A DNA stretch of 64,000 nt from Deinococcus sp. KNUC1210 (GCF_022344005.1 NZ_CP092196.1:124001-188000); one strand, 5' to 3'. Shown: positions 27,378-37,032, counted from the stretch's first letter. A program made the numbers and translations. Notes: a model not told the origin generated them from the letters alone.

Positions 27378-27493
27378 GCCTGATCGAGTTCGAGCTTCCA
27401 GTCGCCCGTATCACGCTGGCGCTGACGGAAAGGCTTCCAATTGAGCTCCAGCACGAGTCGCTCTCCCGTCTGGCCGATCCGGTGCCGGTATGA
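27374..27493 (+). CDS. Tiny frame in an overlapping chain
   Basis: Thirty-nine codons from ATG 27374, overlapping the preceding HTH remnant (ATGA), starting MSLIEFELPVARITLALTER. It has amphipathic helix character and no family. Kept only because of the start-stop overlap. Confidence 0.3.
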   Translation: MSLIEFELPVARITLALTERLPIELQHESLSRLADPVPV

Positions 27494-27528
27494 ACACGGC
27501 CTCAGCCAGCAGTCAAAGCCAGAAGGGC

Positions 27529-28041
27529 TTATTTGACGAACGTCAGGACCACACGCCCCCTGTCATCGAGCTTCAACCTCACTGCCAGGGCCTGAGCAAT
27601 CGCAAACGGCTTGTCTGCTGGGATCGTCAGCGTTTTCCCCGGCGACAGGACAACCGCCTTCTGGCAAAGCGCGTCCGCCGTCAAAACAGCCTGGACGTCG
27701 CCCTGTTTTGTCAGCGCATCTTGCTGCGCCTGGATCAGATCAGGAATGATCTCCGAACCGTACAGGACCTGGATGACAAACGCACCGTCCTGCATGCCCA
27801 GATTCGTCCAGGCCGTGCAGGAGGCCACGGTCGCGGTCGGGTCGACCCAGACGGCATTGCTGATCGTCAGCACAGTGGCCTGCACCCCGTTCGGTGTGGC
27901 AATGGCGTGAGTCACGCCCACCGTGCCGCTGTCGGTGGTGGACCGGGATTGGCTCCCGTCTGGCAGATCCTTCCAGGTCGAGGACGGTTGAGCGCCTGCC
28001 ATCCCACCCAGCAGCGCCGCCAGAACCAGCAGTGTTCGCAT
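27529..28041 (-). CDS. Secreted protein, second of a tandem pair
   Basis: A protein of 170 aa from ATG 28041 with signal peptide MRTLLVLAALLGGMAGA. The mature part is beta-rich (GTVGVTHAIATPNGVQATVL) with two Cys (VASCTAWTN and ALCQKAV). The signal is nearly identical to that of the upstream gene 28105-28719 (MRTLLVMTALLGGMANA), although the mature parts differ. The pair is probably co-transcribed, with a perfect hairpin between them. Confidence 0.72.
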   Translation of the reverse strand: MRTLLVLAALLGGMAGAQPSSTWKDLPDGSQSRSTTDSGTVGVTHAIATPNGVQATVLTISNAVWVDPTATVASCTAWTNLGMQDGAFVIQVLYGSEIIPDLIQAQQDALTKQGDVQAVLTADALCQKAVVLSPGKTLTIPADKPFAIAQALAVRLKLDDRGRVVLTFVK

Positions 28042-28060
28042 ACTGCAGCAGACCGAACGC

Positions 28061-28084
28061 GGCGCTGGAGTGTGCTCCAGCGCC
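28061..28084 (-). repeat. Perfect 10-bp hairpin between two secreted-protein genes
   Basis: GGCGCTGGAG and CTCCAGCGCC with a 4-base loop, in the 63-bp gap between the stop at 28105 and the start at 28041. There is no T tract. It could attenuate or stabilise the segmental transcript and set different levels of the two proteins. Confidence 0.6.
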
Positions 28085-28104
28085 ACCCCTCCGCCGCCAG
28101 CCGC

Positions 28105-28719
28105 TTATTCCCGCTCAAACACCAAAAACGACCTGATCACATCCAACGGCAGGACGTACAGCACATAGCTGTTCGCCCCGACCTTCACCGCGCCCGTCCA
28201 ATGTCCCTCATCCGCCTTCGCACCCTGCCAGAACTCCACTCGCTTCGCGTCCGTCACCGTGTCGATCCGGCGCGCGACGGTTTGGACGGGCGACATCACC
28301 GAGGCACACAGGTCATTGACCGCCCCTGGCTCGCAGGCCACCTGGCGGCCCTTGATCCCGCTCAGCAGCCGGGTGAAAGCCGCCTTCCCAGCCTGATCCA
28401 TCACGGGATAGGGGTCGATCGGCACCGTGACGGTCTTATCGCTGCGGACGGTGAACTGTACCCGTCCCTCCTCGTACTGCTGCACGACATCGTCCGGTTG
28501 GGTAGAAGTCACGGTGTAGATTCCAGCGGAGAGCTTGAAGCTGGCCGTTTTTCCCATCGCACTCGCCAGCGGCGCTCCGAGCACTGCCGTGCTGCCGGCA
28601 TACAGCTGAAACACGTTGTGCAGGAAAGGTGGGCTGGTCTTGACCGTCACGGAGTACAGCTTCGTGGCTGCGTTCGCCATCCCGCCAAGCAGCGCTGTCA
28701 TCACCAACAGTGTTCGCAT
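28105..28719 (-). CDS. Secreted protein, first of a tandem pair
   Basis: A protein of 204 aa from ATG 28719 with TATCCT five bases upstream (leaderless). Signal peptide MRTLLVMTALLGGMANA. The middle has FKLSAGIYTVTSTQPDD, a PEGA-like surface-protein beta pattern, and two Cys (ACEPGAVNDLCAS). Function unknown. A 330-codon extension exists but its upstream part has no coding character. Confidence 0.72.
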   Translation of the reverse strand: MRTLLVMTALLGGMANAATKLYSVTVKTSPPFLHNVFQLYAGSTAVLGAPLASAMGKTASFKLSAGIYTVTSTQPDDVVQQYEEGRVQFTVRSDKTVTVPIDPYPVMDQAGKAAFTRLLSGIKGRQVACEPGAVNDLCASVMSPVQTVARRIDTVTDAKRVEFWQGAKADEGHWTGAVKVGANSYVLYVLPLDVIRSFLVFERE

Positions 28720-29064
28720 GGGACAGGATATCCAACACGCCTCCAGCACGCGGGGCAAGCACAGGTAACGGCATGAGCGAGGAGTCCGCCAGACCGTAGC
28801 TTCCCCAGCTGCTGGGGCCTCTCTGCCGTCTCGGCAGCCCAGCAGCATCTCAGAGGCGCGGTGTATGACAGCCGAATAGCAAGAAGAGATCACGAGCGCT
28901 CTAAACTTTCGGCCGTTTGCCACACGGCCAGCGCGGCGTGATGTACAACCGACCCAGACCAGTGGCACGGGCTGGCGCGTTGAAATCCCCCAGGACGCGA
29001 GACAGCAGGGGAGACGGCATGAACGAAGCCCGCCCACACAACCGTCGTTCAGAGGCCACTGACT

Positions 29065-29174
29065 GGGCCAAGAGCAGCAAACAGTCGGGCATTCCAAGGT
29101 TCGGCCTTGGCGTCACGCAGATCGAGACACTGCTGAGATTGATACCTTCCAGCCCGGCTTCCACAGTGGGCTGT
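29065..29174 (+). repeat. Direct repeat, left copy
   Basis: About 110 bp from GGGCCAAGAGCAGCAAAC to AGTGGGCTGT, closely matching 30483-30593 in the same orientation. The pair flanks the PadR/membrane-protein operon. No open frame is conserved as a gene. Confidence 0.65.
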
Positions 29175-29461
29175 CTGGTTCCCGCGATCCACTGTGGGTG
29201 CGCTTCAGGTCACGCTGAGGGGAACCAACCAATCATCAAGGAGGTTAGTGCGAATGTTGGACCGTTACACAAACACAGGTAAGGAATCTGGTGGGATACT
29301 TTCATTGCTTGGAGTTCCTGTGCTGCTGCAGACACCCTTAGACCACGATTGAGGCCTGTCCTGCTTGAAGACCCACTGGGAAGGAGTTGGGAAGCCAGAA
29401 ATCTTTCTGGAGAGCGTGGATAACAGAGTACATCAGTCGGGTGAACTGAGCAGTTCGCCCT

Positions 29462-30043
29462 TCAAGTTCGCCGGGCGGATCCTGGCCTCAATGTGCGGCG
29501 GATCCGTCGATCCGTCTCGAAGGCCTGATACAGCATCCAGAGCAGGGAAAGCGGGAGAGCCCACTTGAGCACCTCTGTTGTATGAGGAGTCAGCAAGATG
29601 CCCGGCAGCACCACGAAGCTGTTCACAAACATCAACCCCTGAAGACGGATGAAGCTTCGACGTGAGACGCCTAGACGGCGGGTCACGATCCAAAGACCCA
29701 CAAGGGCCAAGAGGCTCACCACGGGTATAGCGATTCTTGTCAGCGCATACGGCTGATCCAGAGTGTCTAAGGTCGTGCTCAGCCAATACGTCAAATTGAC
29801 CAACATCCACCATCCAAGGAGGCCAGTCGAACGCTTTGGACGGTCTAGCATGGCTTGGGTCAGGTAGGTCTTTTTGAGCCTTTTCTGGGATTCGGCAGGG
29901 GATCCGAAGAGGGCCAGCGCGTCGGGTTGTCCACCGGCATCCAGATGATCCTGATAGTGGGCCGTGTATTCCTGCCCTAGATGCCGCTGCACGCTCTTAG
30001 GAAAGACTTGGAGGGTCTGCTGGAGCCACTGGTCCAGGGTCAT
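29462..30043 (-). CDS. PadR-associated membrane protein
   Basis: A protein of 193 aa whose ATG (30043) overlaps the padR stop (ATGA). The soluble N-terminal part (about 1-75) has LGQEYTAHYQDHLDAGGQ and LFGSPAESQKRLKK, the HAAS/DUF1700-like domain that goes with PadR regulators. Four hydrophobic segments follow (about 76-95, 105-122, 135-155 and 158-175). Such proteins usually act with the PadR partner in envelope or stress signalling; the exact role is unknown. Confidence 0.8.
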   Translation of the reverse strand: MTLDQWLQQTLQVFPKSVQRHLGQEYTAHYQDHLDAGGQPDALALFGSPAESQKRLKKTYLTQAMLDRPKRSTGLLGWWMLVNLTYWLSTTLDTLDQPYALTRIAIPVVSLLALVGLWIVTRRLGVSRRSFIRLQGLMFVNSFVVLPGILLTPHTTEVLKWALPLSLLWMLYQAFETDRRIRRTLRPGSARRT

Positions 30044-30354
30044 GCCTGGCCCCCTAACACGGCTCCTACCGCATGGATCTGCGTTTTCCAGGTTGTTCGC
30101 AAGCGGACCAGCTCCTTTTGCCCTTTCTCCGTCAGACGGTATTCCCGGCGGATGCGTCCGCCGACTTCCTGCTCGCTGCTCTGAATGAACTGACTGCTCT
30201 CTAAGGCGTGCAGCAGGGGGTAGAGTGTGCCCTCCTTGGCGGTCAATAACCCTTCGCTGCGGGCCTTGATCGCCTGGGCGATGGCGTACCCATGTTCTGG
30301 CTGGCGTTCCAGCACCGCCAGAATCAGCATGCGGAGTTGCTCCTGAGCTTTCAT
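30040..30354 (-). CDS. PadR-family transcriptional regulator
   Basis: A protein of 104 aa from ATG 30354; longer upstream starts have no coding character. It shows the typical PadR winged helix: LRMLILAVLERQPEHGYAIAQAI, KEGTLYPLLHALESSQFI and RREYRLTEKGQKEL. PadR proteins repress their own operon, which here includes the HAAS-like membrane protein overlapping by 4 bp. Confidence 0.92.
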   Translation of the reverse strand: MKAQEQLRMLILAVLERQPEHGYAIAQAIKARSEGLLTAKEGTLYPLLHALESSQFIQSSEQEVGGRIRREYRLTEKGQKELVRLRTTWKTQIHAVGAVLGGQA

Positions 30355-30482
30355 ACCCCCAGGATACCTTGAAGTGCGATGCACTGTTCTGCGAGGGATA
30401 CCTGTTGCCTGATGAGGCGGGTTCTTACTGGACGATCCGGGGTCAAACTTGAGACATGACAGCCCTGAGGCGGCCACCCACC

Positions 30483-30593
30483 GGGCCAGGAGCAGCAAAC
30501 GGTGCGGGCATTCCAAGGTTCGGCTTTGGCGTCACGCAGATCGAGACACTGCTGAGCTTCATCATTCCCAGCCCGGCTTGCACAGTGGGCTGT
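30483..30593 (+). repeat. Direct repeat, right copy
   Basis: About 110 bp nearly identical to 29065-29174 (GGGCCAGGAGCAGCAAAC to AGTGGGCTGT). The separation of 1.4 kb encloses padR and its partner gene. Recombination between the copies would excise the operon. Confidence 0.65.
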
Positions 30594-31033
30594 TTGCCAA
30601 CGACGGGATCAGCCGTCACCGGGTGCGAGTCCCGGGGAGGCCACAGGAGAGCAGATGCACAAGAACCAGATCTGTAAAACGCACGATCCAAGAGCACCCA
30701 ATGGCAAGATCGACTTACCCTTTCCAGTTCAGACTTCACGGAGCCTGAGCCTTCTTTCGCACTGTAGGCTCAGTCGTCCGAACACCCCGTTCAGGATTCG
30801 GGCATCGTCCTAGACGCTCTGGAAGACTCCAGGTGCCTTTTCAGACAACACAACCCTAGGGTCTGTTCGACCCGGCGCGCAGCGATCTGCCGAGTCTCAG
30901 TCTCACTTCCATCAGATAAGTCGGCGAAGAGATCTCGTGCTGAGCTGTCTCTCCGGCTTGTCGCACCCGATAGCCTCTGGAGCAATGAGACAAATTTGCC
31001 GACGACGTGCGAGCGCGTTGCGTAGGATGGGGT
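30594..31033. other. Gap with an inverted repeat
   Basis: No supported gene. CTGAGCC...GGCTCAG (about 30747-30774) could be a weak hairpin. The words CAACACAACC and TAGGGTCT near 30850 recur near 36095, so they may be an IS end. Confidence 0.35.
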
Positions 31034-31534
31034 ATGGCGAAGTTGCTCCAGAATTACCGGACCTATGCTCAGAATCCAAAAAATTCCTATAAGGTTTGGG
31101 CAATCTGGTTTGTAGTATCCGTGCTCTTTAATCTTCTCTGGTATTCTGATATCTGGCTGCCGAGGCTTTTGCACACATCGCCTATCTACTGGGGCTACGC
31201 CAAGTCAATGGTGATGCTTATCATCATGTTCGCTGTTCTGGGCATTTGGTTATCCTTAAAAGCCACAGTTTACATGCTGAATCTTACTATTTTTGTAATC
31301 ATCTCCTTGCTGTTGAATTATTGGTTTGAGGGCCAAGAGTCTGTAGTCGGCATTCTCCTAACAGCGATCTCCGCCGTAATTTTTATTTTCACTGCATCTG
31401 TTTCAAGAAGTAGACTAACTAAAAATCCTTCTGGTATTTTGCGTCAATACGAATCTACTTGGCAGCAGTACGCGATTAGCTGGACACTGCTCTTTTCGAT
31501 ATCTTTTTTCTATTTTGGCCTGAAACTTATATAA
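31034..31534 (+). CDS. AT-rich integral membrane protein
   Basis: A protein of 166 aa from ATG 31034 with TAGGAT five bases upstream. Four or five hydrophobic segments (YKVWAIWFVVSVLFNLLWY, SMVMLIIMFAVLGIWL, LNLTIFVIISLLLNYW, SVVGILLTAISAVIFIF, ISWTLLFSISFFYFGL). Codon use and low GC differ sharply from neighbours, so it was probably acquired horizontally. No family recognised. Confidence 0.72.
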   Translation: MAKLLQNYRTYAQNPKNSYKVWAIWFVVSVLFNLLWYSDIWLPRLLHTSPIYWGYAKSMVMLIIMFAVLGIWLSLKATVYMLNLTIFVIISLLLNYWFEGQESVVGILLTAISAVIFIFTASVSRSRLTKNPSGILRQYESTWQQYAISWTLLFSISFFYFGLKLI

Positions 31535-31633
31535 TCAAGAAGAATGCAGAATACAAAAGACAACCGAGTTACATCTTTTTCCTCGATTCATAAGCGGGGT
31601 GACGGCTCGGCACTGTGAGGGATCAACGCGCCG

Positions 31634-32272
31634 TTACGCCTCCGCCGGTGTCTGCGACTGCTGCAAAGTAACCGCGATAGCATCGATCGCAGCGCGGGCT
31701 GCTCCTGCAATCGGCCAGCCTTCATAATCTGTACCAGAGTCGTACCGTTCAGCGTCCTCAAGGGCAGGGAGAGCCGTTTCGTCTCCTGCTGTTTTCAGCG
31801 CCTCTGCTGCATTGAACCGCACATCGGGGTCAGGATCCTGCAGCAGGGTGTCACATAACAGGCGTGTCACTTCAGGGCCTCGGCGTTCAGCCAACCTCGA
31901 GCAGGCCACCCAGCGCCACTCTGGTTGAGCGTGGTGAAGCAGGTCAGCGAGAAGACCCAAAGTATCGTGATGCGGCAACTGCACCATCGCCTCCAACGCT
32001 TGACCGCTCGACCAAGGATCATCGCTATTCAAAAAAATGTCGTGTAGGAACGGAAAAATTTCATTATCATCAAATGAATTGATGAAGCAGAGTGAGTCGC
32101 CCCAACGCTGATTAAACTCCCGTTCAAGGAGTTCGAGATCGGGGAATTCCAGATCGCTCCGAAAAAGATCTGGCTCAAGCTGCATGTGCACTTTCAGCAT
32201 CTCCAGGATACGCAGCCGACTCACGTCATTCAGAAGGCGCGTTCCGTCGGCGTGTCTTGGTTCGTTGTCCAT
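31634..32272 (-). CDS. HEAT-repeat protein
   Basis: A protein of 212 aa from ATG 32272 (AGGAAAGC site). Repeating helical pairs such as DPWSSGQALEAMVQLPHHDT, WRWVACSRLAERRGPEVT and DPDPDVRFNAAEALKTAGDE are HEAT/PBS-lyase-like repeats used for protein-protein binding. The first 80 residues form a separate helical segment. It begins 11 bp after the end of the tyrosine recombinase remnant. Partner unknown. In the raw sequence its frame continues upstream through the recombinase remnant, which is coincidental. Confidence 0.8.
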   Translation of the reverse strand: MDNEPRHADGTRLLNDVSRLRILEMLKVHMQLEPDLFRSDLEFPDLELLEREFNQRWGDSLCFINSFDDNEIFPFLHDIFLNSDDPWSSGQALEAMVQLPHHDTLGLLADLLHHAQPEWRWVACSRLAERRGPEVTRLLCDTLLQDPDPDVRFNAAEALKTAGDETALPALEDAERYDSGTDYEGWPIAGAARAAIDAIAVTLQQSQTPAEA

Positions 32273-32283
32273 GCTTTCCTTCC

Positions 32284-33231
32284 TCACCAGTCCTTCGTCA
32301 CGCTCGGCTTCCCCTTCCGGGCGTACTCGACGTATATCTCGCTTGAAGTAATGTCGCGGTGCCGAAGATGGTCGCGCACCTCCAGCAGGTCGCGGGTTTC
32401 GACATACACTCGCGTTCCGGCGCTGTGGCGCAGGCCGTGCACGTGGCGGCGCTGGTACTCCACCCCACCCTCCGCGCACAACTGCGACAGGCTGACCTCG
32501 ACGGCGCAGCTGCTGCGAACGGACATCACCCGCTCCAGCAGCTGCGGGGTCATCGCCACCCAGCTCTTCAACGCGGCCTTCAGCGTCGGACTGACTGGTA
32601 CCGACTGCCGCTTGCCACCCTTGCCGTCTACCATCAGGTACGGCGTCTCCACATCGAGGTGCAGATCGGCCCGGCGCAGGCTGAGCATCTCGCTCACCAA
32701 GGCCGATCCACAGCCGCTGCTGGGGATCGGCCTTGGTGAGCAGCCGCTTGAGGTCGCTCTCGCTGTAAGGCTTGCGCTTTTCTGTTCTCGGCACTGGAGC
32801 AGCAGCAGCCCGCACGTCGGTAAACGGGGCCGCCTCGGTGGCTCCAGCCCAACGGAGAGCGGCGAAGACGCAGCGGGCGGCGGTCAGGCGCGACTGCACC
32901 GACTTCGGAGCCAGGCTGCTGGCCTCCAACTGGCGGACGAAGTGGAACGGTTCGTTGGCCTTGGGCGCAGCAGTGACATGCCGCTGGTCTCGCAGAATTT
33001 CAGCAGCACCGTCAGACCCTGCTGGTAATTGGCGAGGGTATGGCGGCTGACGCGGCTGCCCCGGCCCCCGGGGGTGACCAGGTAGGCCTCGACGATGGCC
33101 CACAGTTCGCTGGCGTCTCGTTCCTGGGCCGCTTTGACACTCCGGCGGCGTAATTCAGCCGGTTCGAGGGCCGCTATCCGCTCGGCTCGGCTCTGGAGGT
33201 CGAGGTTGTAGACCATCAGCTCGTAACCCAT
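32284..33231 (-). pseudogene. Tyrosine recombinase (phage integrase family), frameshifted
   Basis: Three frames together give one integrase: MGYELMVYNLDLQSRAERIA...HTLANYQQGLTVLLKFCETS (SAM-like N-domain), then FHFVRQLEASSLAPKSVQSR and YSESDLKRLLTKADPQQRLW, then LSLRRADLHLDVETPYLMVD, HVHGLRHSAGTRVY (the HxLRH box) and the C-terminal RHRDITSSEIYVEYARKG with the Tyr nucleophile. Frameshifts lie near 32960 and 32700. The catalytic region is conserved, so decay is recent. It may once have integrated the surrounding accessory DNA. Confidence 0.82.
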
Positions 33232-33288
33232 GCAGGCAGGGTAGCAGGCGGGGTTCAGGGCGTGTCGGCCAAGATGGCTGTGTCGCCT

Positions 33289-33537
33289 CTAGTCTTCGTA
33301 GAGCCCTAGACTTCTCAAAGAATGGCCGTGCCCAGGCTTGTCTACAGCGTAGGCGCCGGCATCGATAGCATGTCGGATATCGACCTTGAAAAGGTCACGC
33401 AACAACCGAACGACAACGATTGTGCCCTGACCCTCATCAGCGGCCACGCTTGCCATCTCGTCTGGGTGCCACGCTGGGTTCTGATCCAGGAGACTTCGAT
33501 ACCGGGAGAGCACGTCACGGTAAGATTCTGTCCTCAT
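33289..33537 (-). CDS. Small hypothetical protein
   Basis: A protein of 82 aa from ATG 33537 (GAAAGAAG upstream); a longer frame to 33621 lacks a start signal. It reads MRTESYRDVLSRYRSLLDQN and later VVRLLRDLFKVDIRHAIDAG, alpha-helical and soluble, and ends HSLRSLGLYED. This resembles the C-terminal family of ribosomal-protein-fold cargo (RLLRD..xxDLxxA). No function assigned. Confidence 0.55.
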   Translation of the reverse strand: MRTESYRDVLSRYRSLLDQNPAWHPDEMASVAADEGQGTIVVVRLLRDLFKVDIRHAIDAGAYAVDKPGHGHSLRSLGLYED

Positions 33538-33621
33538 GCAACTTCTTTCGGGAGTTGGCGCAGTGAAGGAGGTTTCATAGCAGCCTTTATGGTGCCATGT
33601 CAGTGAGACCTTGACAGACAT

Positions 33622-34510
33622 GCTCTCGTTGATGAGCGGATCAGGAAATCTCGCCTAGGTGACACCTATGCGACTTAATCTGATCCAACTCTCTGCACCT
33701 CACTTCTGACGTATTGCCTCACCACCCACCTTCCACCCTGCCCTCGCCCGAGCATGAGCTTGGCAAAAGGACCCCCATGACCGATCCAACCCAAAACGAC
33801 GCCAAAGATCTGGCGCTCGCCGCCTTCGACACCACCCGCACCAGCGGATGCTTCGTGCAACTCTCTGGCCGCAACGATCAGAACCACCTGACGACCTACG
33901 CCGTCGCCACCACCGATCCTGTGAGAGGAGCACCGCAGAGGTGCAGGTGGAGTGGTCCAGCCATCCTGCAAAAACGAGCCGCCACGCAGGTCCGAATGAG
34001 AGTCCCGGATCTCTCCTTTTTAGGGCAAGGTGCCTTCCATGAAATATTGCTATCTGCGTACGTTGGGGACAGGTGATCGGGGCGTAGCCCCATACAGGCA
34101 GCCCACTGCACTGCTCGCTGTCTGCGGGCAAGGCATGACCGCAGTATCGAACCATGGGCGTGACTGGTCAGTGCGATGCTCGCCGTGCTGAATAGTCACC
34201 AAGACGGTTCCCTTATCAGGACACGGTTCGCAAGGGAGCTTCTTGTCCGTTGGAGTCGGGACTGAGATTCAGTAGATCGTTCGGACTCCAAGGTCGAGAA
34301 GACCGTTCCTCAGCATTGATCGCTGAGTCACACCCGTTCCGACTGAGAGGCCGAACAGTTGCTGAGGCGTCACGAAGGAAGTCCGTCAGCGATGGATATC
34401 AACATCGAGAGCGAATCAGACGTGGCTGACCTCCGCCTCCGAAAAGGCAAAAAGGTGCGATCCATCCGCCACCCATTGACAGGTCTGTTCGGACTGCACA
34501 GTCTGCTGGT
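33622..34510. other. Long stretch with only a possible truncated frame
   Basis: The best frame is plus-strand ATG 33777 (MTDPTQNDAKDLALAAFDTT, then CFVQLSGRNDQNHLTTYAVA), which looks protein-like for about 50 codons and then loses character after 33920. It ends at 34076, probably a 5' fragment of a lost gene. The rest (34077-34510) shows no gene, repeat or terminator that I can support. Confidence 0.4.
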
Positions 34511-35302
34511 TCAGTCCAGCACCAAGAACACGGCGCCATCGAGAATCGCGGTCCAGTTGTTCGTGTTCAGGTCGCCGCCCAGTTCGTAGTATTCCGTGGC
34601 GTCGCGCGGCAGGTTCTTCTCCTTGCCGATCATCGATCCACTTTCCAGCAGGGTGGCCGTGACACGCTCGGTGCGCCCTGCCGGGCTCGCCGGGTCATGG
34701 ATCAACAGGTCGTCGCCCACGTGGCCGACCACGGTGACCCAGTGCCCGCCGAGCCGCTCATAGGTATCGTGATTCTCGTCGTAGCGGTACCAGCCAAGAT
34801 TTAACCAGACAGCGCCGGCATCTTCGTCGATGACGTCACGAATATCATCCAGATCAGGGGCCATGCCCACACGCTGATCGGCAGGAACGTCCCGCCAGCC
34901 TTCGTAACTCAGGTCGCTGAAGCCGTAGCCTGCCTTCTTGAGGTAGTTGCCCACACCCCACAGCACCTGCCAGGGACCGGTACCGTGCGCCGGATCCGTG
35001 TTCATGAAGTTCGCACTTCCCAGCTGACGGATGAGCTTCGCCTGCACGTCGTGAAGGTCATTTCCTGTCGGTAGCAGCGCGGGATACCCGTGCTTGCCCA
35101 GCCAGGTCAATGAGTTCGAGATGGCCGTCGGTGCACAGAACTGTGTCCCTGCGCCGGCGAAGCCCGCCGTTCTGTCGGTCTGAAGGAAATCGGGGGTGGC
35201 GGCAGCTTTGGAAGAAGCGGCGGCGAGCGACGCATCTGCTGTTGCAGAAAGCAGCGGCATGAACGCCAAGAGCGAAGCAGTGAAGGACAATCTTATCTTC
35301 AT
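34511..35302 (-). CDS. Secreted papain-fold (C39-like) cysteine peptidase-like protein
   Basis: A protein of 263 aa from ATG 35302 after a good site (GAGGAGACTCC). Signal peptide MKIRLSFTASLLAFMPLLSA, cleaved near ADA. GTQFCAPTAISNSLTWLG places a Cys at a helix start as in peptidase C39/papain folds, and GGHWVTVVGHVGDDLLIHDPAS gives the His and Asp of the triad. So the fold and catalytic residues are consistent with an exported cysteine peptidase or transglutaminase-like enzyme. Substrate unknown. An IS630 remnant lies immediately upstream. Confidence 0.75.
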   Translation of the reverse strand: MKIRLSFTASLLAFMPLLSATADASLAAASSKAAATPDFLQTDRTAGFAGAGTQFCAPTAISNSLTWLGKHGYPALLPTGNDLHDVQAKLIRQLGSANFMNTDPAHGTGPWQVLWGVGNYLKKAGYGFSDLSYEGWRDVPADQRVGMAPDLDDIRDVIDEDAGAVWLNLGWYRYDENHDTYERLGGHWVTVVGHVGDDLLIHDPASPAGRTERVTATLLESGSMIGKEKNLPRDATEYYELGGDLNTNNWTAILDGAVFLVLD

Positions 35303-35311
35303 GGAGTCTCC

Positions 35312-35888
35312 TCAGGGTCGACTGTACTCATCCGAGCCTTTCACAGGCATCACAATGTTTGGAGGATTCAACTCCGGTGAGTACGGGGGCAGATACACCA
35401 CGGACAGCCGCGTTTCACCTACGACGAAGGCGCTTAGCGCCTTCGTCTTATGAATGCTCGCATTGTCGAGCAGCACGGTGACCTTCCCCTTCGCGTGTCG
35501 CAGGAGGTGCGTCAGGAACGCGATGACCTGTGGGCCCTTAATGGCGGCCTGGTGGGTGTGCTGCAAGAATTGGTCGGTGGTCGTGATCGCCCCAATCGCC
35601 GAGACCTTCTGCCAGTTGGTCTTGGCCTCCAGCACCGGAGAGTGCCCACGTCCGCGCCACGGTGGGCTTCAGACTGAAGCCCACTTCATCCAAGAAAGCC
35701 AGCGTTTCTCCAGCTTTGATCGTGCGTTCCAGCTCGGGCACCATGGGATCAATCCATGCGGCGACCGCGTCATGATCCTGCTCAGCGGCCCGCTTCGCTG
35801 GTTTTTGCCGCGAGAATCCCCACCGGACAAGCCGTCGTTCTTCCAACTGAGGACGCCTCAGCGTTGCAGGCTGCCAAACCTGTGCCAT
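35312..35888 (-). pseudogene. IS630-family transposase fragment
   Basis: Two frames joined near 35625: LERTIKAGETLAFLDEVGFS (first Asp) and WALS, then LEAKTNWQKVSAIGAITTTD, KGKVTVLLDNASIHKTK (second Asp) and YLPPYSPELNPPN. The final Glu region (NPxEYVW) is replaced by an unrelated end, and the N-terminal HTH half is absent. Inactive. The word TATGCAGGTATCAA at its 5' edge (about 35916) also occurs alone near 25881 and may be an IS end. Confidence 0.75.
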
Positions 35889-36200
35889 CGCTCAGTCTAA
35901 TCTGTCCCCGACTTATGCAGGTATCAATAGTTGAATGGCTCTGAGCAACACCGCGCCGACCCGCGCCCTGGAATGTCTAATTCGGTATGCATGGCGGCAG
36001 CCATAGAGGGACGCACGCTGATTTGTGCCCTCTGGAACGACTTGTTTGCAACGAGCTTGACCTAAAACAACAGCTCGATAACACTCCTGCTGTCAACACA
36101 ACCTAGGGTCTAGCGGGCGGTATATCGATAAGGCTGGCAGGGAAGTGCGAACTCATGGAAGCCGTCACAGAGTGCGCACACGCACTAATATCATTGGCAG

Positions 36201-36842
36201 ATGCGCGCACTCTTGCTGGTGGCTCTCGGAGCCCTGGCCCTGCTGAGCGTAGGTCTGCCTTTCGACAGGCCAATCTTGGGATGGCTGTCTCAGCATCATA
36301 CTTATCCCGCGAATGTCGTTGCGGCCTTCGTGACGAATATTGGCAATCCTGTAATCATTCTGTTGCTCGGTGCGCTCACCGTCGGAACCTTGCTGGTGGC
36401 AAAACGTCGCGGCCTCGCACTGCTGCTGGCGCTGAATATCTTCAGCGCCAGCCTCCTGAACGAAGGAATCAAACAGATAGTGCGGCGTCCAGCTATTCAG
36501 ATTGATATGGGGACGCATCCACTACCGATGCCGACCATTCACGGTACGCCCGTTACGCTCCCCTCACCATCGTTGCCGAGGACGGTGTACTCCTTTCCGA
36601 GTGGTCATGCGACCGGGTCAGCCTCGCTACTACTCTTTGTTGGTTGGCTCGCATGGCGGCGGCACTGGTGGTGGCTTGTATGGGGAGGCGGTATTTTGAC
36701 GGCCCTCGTAGGCCTCAGCCGGGTCTATTTGCTGACCCATACCGTGTCAGACGTGCTAGGGGGCTGGATGGTGGCGCTGTCCTGCTTCTTGCTGCTCCAA
36801 ATCTGGTTTCGCAGACGCTCGCTCAAGCCCTGGACAGGGTAG
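36201..36842 (+). CDS. PAP2-family membrane phosphatase
   Basis: A protein of 213 aa from ATG 36201 with TATCAT six bases upstream (leaderless). It shows the three PAP2 motifs: KQIVRRP (KxxxxRP-like), YSFPSGHATG (PSGH) and SRVYLLTHTVSDVLGG (SRxxxxxHxxxD). Five or six membrane helices. Family members dephosphorylate undecaprenyl pyrophosphate or phosphatidic acid at the outer face of the membrane. No operon partner. Confidence 0.92.
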   Translation: MRALLLVALGALALLSVGLPFDRPILGWLSQHHTYPANVVAAFVTNIGNPVIILLLGALTVGTLLVAKRRGLALLLALNIFSASLLNEGIKQIVRRPAIQIDMGTHPLPMPTIHGTPVTLPSPSLPRTVYSFPSGHATGSASLLLFVGWLAWRRHWWWLVWGGGILTALVGLSRVYLLTHTVSDVLGGWMVALSCFLLLQIWFRRRSLKPWTG

Positions 36843-37032
36843 GGGGATTTCACTCAGCACCAGCGGTGGCTCTACCTTTGCCATGGACGATGAAGACCGG
36901 TGACTGCAAGCGGGCTCTTCGTTACGCGAGACGACACCAGCCAGACTGCGGCTGTTCATGGCGAAACGGTGGAGGCGGGGTGGTCCAACTCGGCAGCGCA
37001 GGCACGGGCAAGCGAATGACTGGGTTTCTGAA

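Noticed and set aside
27490..28776. 428-codon plus-strand frame
   Set aside because: It is rich in Arg, His and Gln and runs antisense to two signal-peptide genes with good start signals, so it is a shadow.
31634..33103. Single 489-aa protein joining recombinase and HEAT repeats
   Set aside because: The two parts share a frame by chance. The HEAT gene has its own start and the recombinase body changes frame twice.
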